Shown in pieces: positions 49,321 to 56,393 of a stretch of DNA of 61,632 nucleotides. The number at the start of each line of letters is the position of its first letter. Position 1 is the stretch's first letter. Location of the stretch: IMG/VR virus record IMGVR_UViG_3300011116_000062, positions 1 to 61,632 of that record; one strand, 5' to 3'. The stretch is from a virus. The notes below the pieces were generated by a model. The model saw nothing but the letters and a program-made list of their open reading frames with translations, ran no database searches and was not told the origin of the DNA. Position numbers and translations under genes: made by a program.

Positions 49321-50046
49321 TCAGTACCCGCCTAAGAACGACTGCCGGGGCACAAACCGCACCGCCGCCTTCTCGCGGTCCTCGCCAGCCGCGAGGTCCC
49401 ACGCCTCGTCGTACTGCGCCTTAAGTACCATCGTACGAACATCCGCTCCCGGAATCTTCATCGAGAGCATGTACGCCAGCCCCGCCACCATGCAGGGCAG
49501 GAAACGGAACGGTATATCCTGCCCGTTGGAGCCATTACCCACATCGAACATCCGGCGCAGACGGGTGTAGTACAGGGTGTACGTCGTACTGTTGTCAGGT
49601 TTCGGCCACACCGTGAACTGCGGGTAAACCACCGCACCAGCCGAGTCCGTTGCGCCCGTACGACGGTTGATCCAGATCTGGATCGGGCGACCCGTTGCGT
49701 TCTTGTTCGGGATAGCAACGTAGGTACTGGACGAAATACGGCTGATATTGATATCGATCTGGTTCGTGCCGGTACCCGTACGGATTACATGGTCCAGCAG
49801 ATCCACCGTATCGGCAGCAAGGTCATACGTCCCGACATTGTAGGTCAGGGTGTGCGTACCCTGCTCAAGGGTCCAGAGGTTGATGCCCCGGTTGGCCCAG
49901 TCCATAAGAAGCAGGGACAGACTACGCTTTGCCGTACGCAGGTCGTAACCGCTACGCAGTTCCGCACCGCAACGCTCGAAAGCCTCCTCTACGATGGTAT
50001 TGAGGTCGAGGTTGAAGTCGGTTGTGGCTGTAGTCTTATCGGCCAT
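49321..50046 (-). CDS. Head-completion or adaptor-like protein (241 residues)
   Basis: The protein starts with a helical stretch (LDLNTIVEEAFERCGAELRS) and a core helix (TAKRSLSLLLMDWANRGINL), then strand-rich sequence. This is the general layout of packaged-DNA stabilisation or adaptor proteins in short-tailed phages. The ATG at 50046 is used because an earlier GTG adds only one codon. It could be a second adaptor ring. Confidence 0.72.
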   Translation of the reverse strand: MADKTTATTDFNLDLNTIVEEAFERCGAELRSGYDLRTAKRSLSLLLMDWANRGINLWTLEQGTHTLTYNVGTYDLAADTVDLLDHVIRTGTGTNQIDINISRISSSTYVAIPNKNATGRPIQIWINRRTGATDSAGAVVYPQFTVWPKPDNSTTYTLYYTRLRRMFDVGNGSNGQDIPFRFLPCMVAGLAYMLSMKIPGADVRTMVLKAQYDEAWDLAAGEDREKAAVRFVPRQSFLGGY

Positions 50047-50052
50047 CACTTC

Positions 50053-50301
50053 TTACCTTTTGCCTGCCTGCCGGTAGCTGCGTGTTTTCGCAGCAATGCT
50101 TTTTGGCTGAGCAACGAACTGTTTACCTTGCGCTTTGCCTTTACGCTTGGCGGCGGAGGTTCGGGCATACTCGGCGGGGCTGAGAGCATTGATCGCAGAT
50201 TCCGGAAGATATCTCTCACCCGTGTCAGAAGATCGTTTACCACTCTTCGTTCTCCACTTTTGCTGAGTCCACGCCTTAAGCGATTGCTGTGGGGCTTTCA
50301 T
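50053..50301 (-). CDS. Small basic phage protein (82 residues)
   Basis: The ATG at 50301 is chosen; the longer frame upstream is Cys/Arg-rich and overlaps the neighbour. The sequence QSLKAWTQQKWRTKSGKRSS continues GERYLPESAINALSP and KGKQFVAQPKSIAAKTRSYR. I recall this type from cyanophages and other marine phages. It is very basic and is the first of a cluster of such proteins. Confidence 0.8.
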   Translation of the reverse strand: MKAPQQSLKAWTQQKWRTKSGKRSSDTGERYLPESAINALSPAEYARTSAAKRKGKAQGKQFVAQPKSIAAKTRSYRQAGKR

Positions 50302-50302
50302 A

Positions 50303-50599
50303 TTAGTCTCTGTACCCGCCACCTTTCGCCTTGTACTGCTTAGCCAGCAACTGAGCCTTACGGGCCGACCACTGCCCCGCTTTAGTGCCCTGCACGGCAC
50401 GGGACTTGATTGACTCAAACAGGCTCTTACGCATACCGGGCTTGGTGTAGTTCCCAGCCTCGTTCACCTTACTCTTGCCGCCTTCCTTGAAGGTTTTAAT
50501 CGGCTCGCCAGTACCTTTAACGGGCTTACTATCCCCACGCCGCTTAGCGCGAGGAATTTTTCCCGGTGCCATAGCGCCCATGCCGCGTGAGGGCATCAT
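50303..50599 (-). CDS. Small basic phage protein (98 residues)
   Basis: The conserved C-terminal block runs NYTKPGMRKSLFESIKSRAV, then TKAGQWSARKAQLLAKQYKAKG. This block is known to me from many marine phage small proteins. The N-terminus is Gly/Met/Pro-rich and the start (ATG at 50599) is the least sure part. A packaged, DNA-neutralising role is possible. Confidence 0.8.
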   Translation of the reverse strand: MMPSRGMGAMAPGKIPRAKRRGDSKPVKGTGEPIKTFKEGGKSKVNEAGNYTKPGMRKSLFESIKSRAVQGTKAGQWSARKAQLLAKQYKAKGGGYRD

Positions 50600-50949
50600 C
50601 AGATGAACTTCCCGCGAGTCTTACCCTTAGTCGCGCAGCCATCAGCACGCTTGGAAGCGGAAGAGACGGAGCCACCACGCTTAAACATCGGTTCACGCTT
50701 TGCACGCTCAGCGGCTTCACGCATCCGCCGGTCCTTGTCCGCCTGTTCCTTATCTTTAGCAGCCTGCTCCAACTTTGCATCGGACGAAGCAGCCTCACGA
50801 GCAGCAGCCTTTCGACGACGCTCAGCAGCAGCCGCTTCCTGCGCCCGAATCAGGGCTTCCTGCTGCCGCAAGAATTCCCGCCGTTCTGCGCTATCCGGAG
50901 GAGGCACAGCCTCGCCCGTGCTTGCGGACTTACTTTTGGCAGCAGCCAT
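50599..50949 (-). CDS. Coiled-coil protein with C-terminal GG / ADG-GKT peptide
   Basis: This 116-residue protein is a long charged helix (residues 20-85) ending in MFKRGGSV and RADGCATKGKTRGKFI. The same terminal peptide type is repeated in the neighbouring gene. The ATG at 50949 overlaps that gene's stop. The tail may be a targeting or cargo tag for the virion. Confidence 0.75.
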   Translation of the reverse strand: MAAAKSKSASTGEAVPPPDSAERREFLRQQEALIRAQEAAAAERRRKAAAREAASSDAKLEQAAKDKEQADKDRRMREAAERAKREPMFKRGGSVSSASKRADGCATKGKTRGKFI

Positions 50950-51386
50950 CAGCACTTACCGCCGTAAGCCATCTTGACCATCGTGCCCTTGGTCTTGCCC
51001 TTGGACGTAATGCCGTCAGCAGCCTTGCGGAACACCGAACCACCTTCGCGCATCTTGACCGTCGTGCCCTTGGTCTTGCCCTTGGACGTAATGCCGTCAG
51101 CAGCCTTGCGGTAGGAGCCAGCCATGCCGCCCTTACGCATCATGGTTTGAGTAGTACCACCGGCTGTGCCCATTCCGCTGACAGGAGTGGCAGCACCACC
51201 GGAGGGAGCGGAGGGACGGGTAGCAGGAGGGGCAGAACGGGCTGCACGCTGCGCCGCAGCGCGAGCCTCAACCGAATTAGCCTTGCGGAAAGCCTCCTCA
51301 CGAGACCTCGTCGCAGCAAGTTTATTTCGGAGGTCTTCGCGACCTTTCAGTCCAGCCTTAAATTTTTCCGTATTGGACTCTTTCAT
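50949..51386 (-). CDS. Basic protein with two ADG-GKTKG repeats
   Basis: This 145-residue protein has a charged N-terminus, an Ala/Pro/Ser linker (50-75) and two 27-residue units carrying RKAADGITSKGKTKGT and a GG motif (MMRKGGMAG, REGGSVF). It ends MAYGGKC. It starts in the ATGA overlap with the gene at 51383-51532. Function is unknown, and a role as packaged basic protein is inference. Confidence 0.75.
   Translation of the reverse strand: MKESNTEKFKAGLKGREDLRNKLAATRSREEAFRKANSVEARAAAQRAARSAPPATRPSAPSGGAATPVSGMGTAGGTTQTMMRKGGMAGSYRKAADGITSKGKTKGTTVKMREGGSVFRKAADGITSKGKTKGTMVKMAYGGKC
50970..51111 (-). repeat. Two 61-bp direct repeats, 81 bp apart
   Basis: 50970-51030 and 51051-51111 differ at one base. 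They encode the ADG-GKTKG units. The identity at DNA level implies recent duplication or conversion. Confidence 0.85.
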
Positions 51387-51532
51387 TTTGATTTACTCCT
51401 GAATTTACGACCTTTATCGGCCTTCATAAATTCTTTACCAACTTTCTGAGGGACGCCCAAACGCTTCGCCGCCTTCGGATCATTAGCGACCAAAGCCATC
51501 AGACGGTGTTGCTTACCGGATTTACTGGGCAC
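51383..51532 (-). CDS. Small basic protein (49 residues), GTG start
   Basis: The GTG at 51532 has GGAG seven bases upstream, and the stop overlaps the next ATG. The product begins MPSKSGKQHRLMALVANDP and continues KAAKRLGVPQKVGKEFMKAD. I recall this type from many aquatic phages. It is the shortest member of the basic cluster. Confidence 0.75.
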   Translation of the reverse strand: MPSKSGKQHRLMALVANDPKAAKRLGVPQKVGKEFMKADKGRKFRSKSK

Positions 51533-51764
51533 GGTGCTGCTCCACTAACCGGTCTATCTTCTGCTCAAGCCGGTCAAGCCTGTCGAGCAGCACCTGTGCA
51601 TCCGCACGGACTTCCATGCGCGTTACATGATCGCGAGCGACTTCTTCGCGGGTCTTGTTAAGGAGGATGTTCAACCGGGTTATTTCCGTTGATTTTTCCT
51701 TCATGACAAACCCAATGATCGTCACGATTCCGCTAAGAACCACGTTCCAAACGAGCATTTCCAT
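51522..51764 (-). CDS. Small membrane protein with coiled coil (80 residues)
   Basis: An N-terminal membrane helix (LVWNVVLSGIVTIIGFVMK) is followed by a coiled coil (DRLDRLEQKIDRLVEQH). It overlaps the next gene by 11 bases. This type is common in late operons of uncultured phages. It could be a second spanin-like or virion membrane protein. Confidence 0.75.
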   Translation of the reverse strand: MEMLVWNVVLSGIVTIIGFVMKEKSTEITRLNILLNKTREEVARDHVTRMEVRADAQVLLDRLDRLEQKIDRLVEQHRAQ

Positions 51765-51767
51765 GGA

Positions 51768-52022
51768 TTAACACTTCCATGCACGTAAAGATTTATTGAT
51801 TCGGCTGTTTGGATCATTAGCGGTTTTCGCGCTCGTAAGTTTCTTCTTCATTCCCGACATCCGGGCACAGAATGACTTCTTACGGGAGCCGCCTTCAGGT
51901 TGAGGGGCCTTGAGACCGGGCTTGCCGGGATTCGCACGGTTATAGGAAGCCCTGCCTTTGGCATTTAAGCCGCCAGCAGGGTTTTTCCCTTCCTTACGCT
52001 GCCACGCAGGGGTTTTAGCCAT
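51768..52022 (-). CDS. Small basic Cys-containing protein (DUF6321-like)
   Basis: This 84-residue protein has AWQRKEGKNPAGGLNAKGRA, then RKKSFCARMSGMKKKLTSAK and SRINKSLRAWKC, a pattern I recall as DUF6321 from marine phages and large viruses. It is strongly basic. The family label is from memory. It probably binds nucleic acid or packs inside the virion. Confidence 0.82.
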   Translation of the reverse strand: MAKTPAWQRKEGKNPAGGLNAKGRASYNRANPGKPGLKAPQPEGGSRKKSFCARMSGMKKKLTSAKTANDPNSRINKSLRAWKC

Positions 52023-52320
52023 AGAACACCATCACTGAGCCGATGGTCGTGACATCCACGTATACGTTAGTCTGGAAGACCAGACCTTCGCCCGGAAGCA
52101 GTACGTAATCCGGGGCCGTGGAGTTGGCAAGCGTGTTGATCGTCAACCGGGTCGTGCCCGAGGCACCGCCGTCCTTAAAGACCACACTGCCTGCGCCAGC
52201 GGCGGGGATGATGTAGATGGCCTTTACACGAACACGACCGAGATCATTCCCGGCCTGATCCTGCAGCAGCCCATCCGTCGTCCGCACTCCACTGGCTAAG
52301 ACATCTGTTTGCATAGCCAT
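52015..52320 (-). CDS. Small structural protein (101 residues)
   Basis: The ATG at 52320 has GGAGCC upstream. The sequence is strand-rich (VRVKAIYIIPAAGAGSVVFK and VYVDVTTIGSVMVFYG), as for small jelly-roll or decoration proteins. It overlaps the basic protein gene by 8 bases. Confidence 0.72.
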   Translation of the reverse strand: MAMQTDVLASGVRTTDGLLQDQAGNDLGRVRVKAIYIIPAAGAGSVVFKDGGASGTTRLTINTLANSTAPDYVLLPGEGLVFQTNVYVDVTTIGSVMVFYG

Positions 52321-52332
52321 GTGTGGCTCCTA

Positions 52333-52665
52333 TTAGGCGGACAGTACGATCACATTATACGTAGCAGCAGCCGGGTCAACCGAGGCAGCGGAGATGTTGC
52401 TCGCACGGATCGTGACCGTGTTCGCAGCCGAGACAAACGCGTTGAAAACGATGCCCGCAGCGGGAGCAGCCGGGAGGCCCATGATCACTTCGTCGCCAGC
52501 CGCCGCACCCGTCACCGTGATGGTCAGGTCAGCCTGAGCAGCCGCAGCAATCGAGCCGAAGTTGAGAGAAGCGGAACCGCTAAGAACCTTAGCAATCGTG
52601 GCACCGGAACCGACAATGAAGCCGTTCTGAGAAACTACCGGGCCGGAAAAAGTTGTAACAGCCAT
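52333..52665 (-). CDS. Possible capsid decoration protein
   Basis: This 110-residue protein is Ala/Gly/Val-rich and strand-rich (DLTITVTGAAAGDEVIM). It is the first gene after the terminator that follows the major capsid gene, which is a common place for head decoration genes. No specific family is recognised. Confidence 0.68.
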   Translation of the reverse strand: MAVTTFSGPVVSQNGFIVGSGATIAKVLSGSASLNFGSIAAAAQADLTITVTGAAAGDEVIMGLPAAPAAGIVFNAFVSAANTVTIRASNISAASVDPAAATYNVIVLSA

Positions 52666-52690
52666 TATAAATACCTCACATGCGAGTTAG

Positions 52691-52733
52691 GTTTATCAGT
52701 CTGCATGTCGTCAGTCGGGCCTGTCTGATAAAC
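52691..52733. promoter_or_regulatory. Inverted repeat GTTTATCAG-N25-CTGATAAAC
   Basis: The 9-base arms lie between the terminator and the gene at 52333. This is a possible operator or promoter-proximal hairpin for the second late unit. No convincing -35/-10 pair was found. Confidence 0.35.
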
Positions 52734-52771
52734 CGAATTTTCCCGATAACGACTATATACGCCTAGAAATC

Positions 52772-52800
52772 AAAAAAGGAAAGGGGGGCCGAAGCCCCCC
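52772..52800 (-). terminator. Rho-independent terminator after the major capsid gene
   Basis: On the minus strand GGGGGGC, a TTCG loop and GCCCCCC are followed by TTTCCTTTTTT. The hairpin stops 12 bases after the capsid gene. It would lower expression of the genes beyond, or allow partial read-through. Confidence 0.9.
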
Positions 52801-52812
52801 TCACCTAGTTCA

Positions 52813-53721
52813 TCAAGCACCCGGCGAACCGTACATGCCGAGCGGATCCGACCAGCCGAACGAGTAACGCTCGCGGCTCTTGTACCGGACGTTGCCGGTG
52901 TCGAAATCCCCGTCCATGCTGTTAGCCAGCGGCGTACGGACAAAGTGCTTCATGCCGTTCGGAACGTCGGTTCGGAGGAACCAAGCATTCGTGTCCGTCA
53001 GGAAGTGGTTGACCGTATAGCCTTCCGGAATCGAACCCATCGCCTTGAGGGCGTTGATGTCGTTATCCGCAGTCGCCACACGGAGTTCCGTGTCGAGGAG
53101 ACGCTTGGCAACGAACATCAGAGCCGGGGGGACGACGAGCTTACGCGGCTTCGCAGCAATGAGCAGACCACGCTCGTCGGTCCAAGCGGCGATCTGGATG
53201 ACCGCAGCCTCAAGCGACGTTTCGTTAAGGTCCGCACCGACAGTGGGACGGTTGCTGTTGGTGCCGCCCGAGACCAGCGGGTGAGCCGTCGAGAACAGGG
53301 CAACGCCGTCACCACCGGGGTAGGACGCCGAGAAGCCGTTGTTCAGAACCGCAGCACCCTTGACCTGCTTCGTGTACGCCATGGCACGAGCAAGCGACTT
53401 CGTGTAACGCTTGCTGAGCGAGTCATACAGGTTGTCCTCAACCGCCTCTTCCGTGATGGAGAAGCCGAGAGCGATGGTCTCGTGGTTGTAGCGAGCAGTC
53501 CAAGCTTCCTGCGCGTTGTCATACGCAATCGCCTGTCCTTCCGGCTTGACCGGAGCAGCGGAGAACCCGCTGAGCTTCGTTTCCTCTTCGAAGGAACGCT
53601 CGGAGGTCTCAGTCTCGTAGATCTCCTTGTGCTCCTCACCGTACTGCTTGTACTCCAGACCGAACAGGGCGTTCAGACCGGGCAGCAGCTCCTTAAGAAG
53701 TTGTGCACGTGAAATAGCCAT
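52813..53721 (-). CDS. Major capsid protein (Mu gpT-like, HK97 fold)
   Basis: This 302-residue protein fits the Mu gpT-type major head subunit. The centre has FSTAHPLVSGGTNSNRPTV, and the first third has TARYNHETIALGFSITEEA, both typical of that family. It lies between scaffold-region genes and a strong terminator, in the place of most capsid genes. It builds the icosahedral head around the scaffold. AGGGGAG precedes the ATG. Confidence 0.88.
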   Translation of the reverse strand: MAISRAQLLKELLPGLNALFGLEYKQYGEEHKEIYETETSERSFEEETKLSGFSAAPVKPEGQAIAYDNAQEAWTARYNHETIALGFSITEEAVEDNLYDSLSKRYTKSLARAMAYTKQVKGAAVLNNGFSASYPGGDGVALFSTAHPLVSGGTNSNRPTVGADLNETSLEAAVIQIAAWTDERGLLIAAKPRKLVVPPALMFVAKRLLDTELRVATADNDINALKAMGSIPEGYTVNHFLTDTNAWFLRTDVPNGMKHFVRTPLANSMDGDFDTGNVRYKSRERYSFGWSDPLGMYGSPGA

Positions 53722-53738
53722 TTCTTAGAACTCCCCTA

Positions 53739-54371
53739 TTAGGTGCCAGTCGCGTTGTTATACGCGTGGTAACCAGCGTTAAACTTGACGATGAACTCGA
53801 CAAGGTTGCCGCTGCTGTTGGCCGAATCGGTCACAACATCAACCACACGGAACGGCAGCGAGCTCGTCACGTTGTTGATGAAGACGCCCATACGGCTGTT
53901 ACCGGTCGTCGTAGAACCCGTGTTGAGCACGAGTTCCGCGTTCGTACCAAACGAGTTGGCACGGGACACGTACGCCGGAAGCAGACCACCCGTGGTGCTG
54001 TCCGCAACGTTGCTCGTCACGTTGACGACCTTGTACAGCGCATTCGGATCATCCGAAATGTACGCCAAGATGTCGTCAGCCGCCGTCGAAGCCGGATAGT
54101 ACTGCGAGAATACTTTCTGCTTCGTGGCCGGGTTCGTGTACGAGCACCCGAGGAACACACCAATCACGCCGTTGACCGGCGCGGCATTGTTCTGAAGGGT
54201 CGTGATGATGACATTTCCCGACGAGTTAAGCTGCACGACATCGCCGTTGAAGATCGACGTGCCGTAAGCGTTCCCAATCGGGATCTGTCGAGTCGCACCC
54301 GCGAACGGAAGACCGCCAACCAAGTTGACCGGCTTCAGTCCATAAGGTGCATCAACAGTGGGATAAGCCAT
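53739..54371 (-). CDS. Head structural or decoration protein (210 residues)
   Basis: It begins MAYPTVDAPYGLKPVNLVGG, a start I recall for proteins next to gpT-like capsids. The rest is strand-rich. It is likely a second capsid protein or a decoration protein. AGGAG precedes the ATG. Confidence 0.8.
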   Translation of the reverse strand: MAYPTVDAPYGLKPVNLVGGLPFAGATRQIPIGNAYGTSIFNGDVVQLNSSGNVIITTLQNNAAPVNGVIGVFLGCSYTNPATKQKVFSQYYPASTAADDILAYISDDPNALYKVVNVTSNVADSTTGGLLPAYVSRANSFGTNAELVLNTGSTTTGNSRMGVFINNVTSSLPFRVVDVVTDSANSSGNLVEFIVKFNAGYHAYNNATGT

Positions 54372-54393
54372 TTGATACTCCTAAAAAGTGAAT

Positions 54394-54846
54394 TTATTTA
54401 CCACCGCGCCCAAACGATGTGGTTGTTCGCTTCTCGGTAAAGAGCGGCATACGCGCATCGTTCTGACGCATGAAGTTGTTGTCCACGGCATCCATCTGAG
54501 ACTCAGCCTGACGTGTATAGAAGTTATCACGCTGCTTCATGAGTTCTTCTGGGGCCTTGCACAACAACAGGCCACCGATCTCGATATTCCCCTTGAAACG
54601 GGAGTTCGGATCGGCTTGTAGCATCAACTCCGGGTAGTCTTCGGCCTTACAAGGCTCCCAACCTTCGCGGAGTTTTGCGGACGTATTCGTAGGGTCTGCG
54701 GTCCCCATCAAACTGGTCCGGATCCACCTGTGAACCCAACCGGGCTGCTCCTTGGGTGAAGGAAGCACCTGCGGGGGCGTCCAAGTGACTTTACGCTGCG
54801 TTGACTCACGCTTCTCAAGTTCTCGATCAAGGCGACTCTCAGCCAT
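54394..54846 (-). CDS. Conserved head-region protein (150 residues)
   Basis: A charged N-terminus is followed by GWVHRWIRTSLMGTADPTN and LLLCKAPEELMKQRDNFYTR. I recall this type between scaffold and capsid genes in uncultured phages. It overlaps the scaffold gene by 8 bases. It may help capsid assembly. Confidence 0.8.
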   Translation of the reverse strand: MAESRLDRELEKRESTQRKVTWTPPQVLPSPKEQPGWVHRWIRTSLMGTADPTNTSAKLREGWEPCKAEDYPELMLQADPNSRFKGNIEIGGLLLCKAPEELMKQRDNFYTRQAESQMDAVDNNFMRQNDARMPLFTEKRTTTSFGRGGK

Positions 54847-55807
54847 TGTAGTTCTCCAGTTTCATAAGTTCTTTTGCGTACTGCTCGTTGCTCAAGCCAA
54901 GTTTCTTAGCAAGTGCAACTTGAGACGTTGTTAATCGAACCTGTCTCGGGGATGTGGCCCGAGTCACCGGAGCAACCACGTTGGCTGCTGGTTTTGCACG
55001 CGGGGCGGTTTTGGCCTGCTCCCTCGTCGGCTCTTCCTCAGTTGTACTTTCAAATACCTCCGGAAATCGCTTCTTAATCGTCTCGTCGATACGGCGGTAG
55101 TAATCATCGCTACGCGGATCCATACCCGACCGGACCAGCTTTTCATGGAGGCCGAGCGCGAGGGCGGTCATCTCCTCATCCACACCGAACCAAGAATTTT
55201 TCTGCCTCCAAGCCTCGGCTTTTGGGTCGTAGACCGGAGCAGATCCTTGCGGTGTCGTTACCTCTTGATTTGCTTGTACACCCTGTTCTCCAGTTTGTAA
55301 AGAGGGCTTGAACCGTTCGTAGTCACGAAGCTTCAGCTTGGCTTCTGTCAAGCTTTCTTGTGCTTCGGTGATCTTGTCGGCATCACCCAATTCATAAGCT
55401 TGCTTGAGTTTTTCCTTAGCGGTCGTAAGTTCGATATTCGCAGCCTTGGTGACTTCCTGAATATAGACCTTCTCGCCCTGTCCAAGCCGCTGCTTGAGTT
55501 TGCGGTTCTCTTCGAACTGCATCTGAGCAAACCGCTCAGCCTCGGCCTTCTCACGGGCATACCGCTCTTTCTCCCGACGCTCGTCGTTCCAGACCTTCTT
55601 CATCTGGCGGAAACGCTCTTTCACGTCGTCGGAGTACTTATCGAGGTCATCCTTCTCTAGTTCCTCGACGATCTCCTTGGGCATCGGGGCGGCATGGGCC
55701 TTATCTTCAGGCGGCATGTCATCCACAATTTCAATGTCCAGAGCATCTGCAGACTTGGTCTCGTCCGACTTGATTTCGTCGGGGAATCTGAATTCCTGTG
55801 CGTTCAT
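54839..55807 (-). CDS. Scaffolding protein
   Basis: This 322-residue protein is acidic at the N-terminus, has a long coiled coil (about residues 55-160) and a disordered Pro/Ala/Thr stretch (about 255-300), with a short helical end (LAKKLGLSNEQYAKELMK). This is the usual make-up of an internal scaffold that guides capsid assembly, and it lies just before the capsid genes. No protease domain is seen. Confidence 0.85.
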   Translation of the reverse strand: MNAQEFRFPDEIKSDETKSADALDIEIVDDMPPEDKAHAAPMPKEIVEELEKDDLDKYSDDVKERFRQMKKVWNDERREKERYAREKAEAERFAQMQFEENRKLKQRLGQGEKVYIQEVTKAANIELTTAKEKLKQAYELGDADKITEAQESLTEAKLKLRDYERFKPSLQTGEQGVQANQEVTTPQGSAPVYDPKAEAWRQKNSWFGVDEEMTALALGLHEKLVRSGMDPRSDDYYRRIDETIKKRFPEVFESTTEEEPTREQAKTAPRAKPAANVVAPVTRATSPRQVRLTTSQVALAKKLGLSNEQYAKELMKLENYNG

Positions 55808-55819
55808 TTAGGTCCTCCC

Positions 55820-56197
55820 TTAAGCACGACGGATGCCACGGGGGTCTTGGACCACCGCTTCCACCGTGTCGTCGTTGATGATCCGGAACTCACGACCGTG
55901 GATAACCACGCGGGTACCCGAGTACGGACGGGTCAGAACGAAGTCCCCCTCCTTGCACCACGGGCCAGTCGGAAACCGGTCCTTGTCGGCGTAGCAAAGG
56001 TCACCCATCTTGACTACGAACAGCACGACGGTGGTCTGCTCCTCAGTCTTCTTGGTGTCCTCGGCTTTGATGATGCCGCCGTCATACTCCTCCTCCACCT
56101 GCGGGATGGCGCAGAGGATTCGGTAGCCCCTTGGCTCAGGGAGAAGTTTTGCCTTCTCTGCCTGCTCCTTGGTGGCTTCGATATCAATATTACTCAT
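55820..56197 (-). CDS. GroES-like co-chaperonin
   Basis: This 125-residue protein has the ten-kilodalton chaperonin fold: PRGYRILCAIPQVEEEYDGG and a mobile-loop-like segment with TKKTEEQTTVVLFVV, ending FRIINDDTVEAVV. T4 gp31 does the same job for its capsid with the host GroEL. The ATG at 56197 has GGAG upstream; the longer frame lacks one. The gene sits between portal and scaffold, so the capsid protein is the likely client. Confidence 0.85.
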   Translation of the reverse strand: MSNIDIEATKEQAEKAKLLPEPRGYRILCAIPQVEEEYDGGIIKAEDTKKTEEQTTVVLFVVKMGDLCYADKDRFPTGPWCKEGDFVLTRPYSGTRVVIHGREFRIINDDTVEAVVQDPRGIRRA

Positions 56198-56384
56198 CAG
56201 CACGCTCCAGTTTATTGGCAAGGTCTTTGATATGGTTTTTGGCGAGGTCGAGACCCTGTAACGCCCCGCACAATCTCTTGTATTCAGACTCGTTGAGCTT
56301 GCCCTGTATCAGGCTGTCAACGATAAGCCGCTTCTCTTCCTCAAGTTTTGAGTTGAGGTAATCGAGTGGTGTGCTGTAGTTCAT
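56190..56384 (-). CDS. Small coiled-coil protein (64 residues)
   Basis: The protein is almost one helix pair (DYLNSKLEEEKRLIVDSLIQ and YKRLCGALQGLDLAKNHIK). It overlaps the co-chaperonin gene by 8 bases. I recall it next to portal genes of similar phages. It may assist portal or scaffold assembly. Confidence 0.75.
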   Translation of the reverse strand: MNYSTPLDYLNSKLEEEKRLIVDSLIQGKLNESEYKRLCGALQGLDLAKNHIKDLANKLERADE

Positions 56385-56393
56385 GGGCTACAG

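Noticed and set aside
50603-50977. Plus-strand frames over the basic protein genes
   Set aside because: They are antisense to coupled minus-strand genes with good ribosome sites and family-like sequences.
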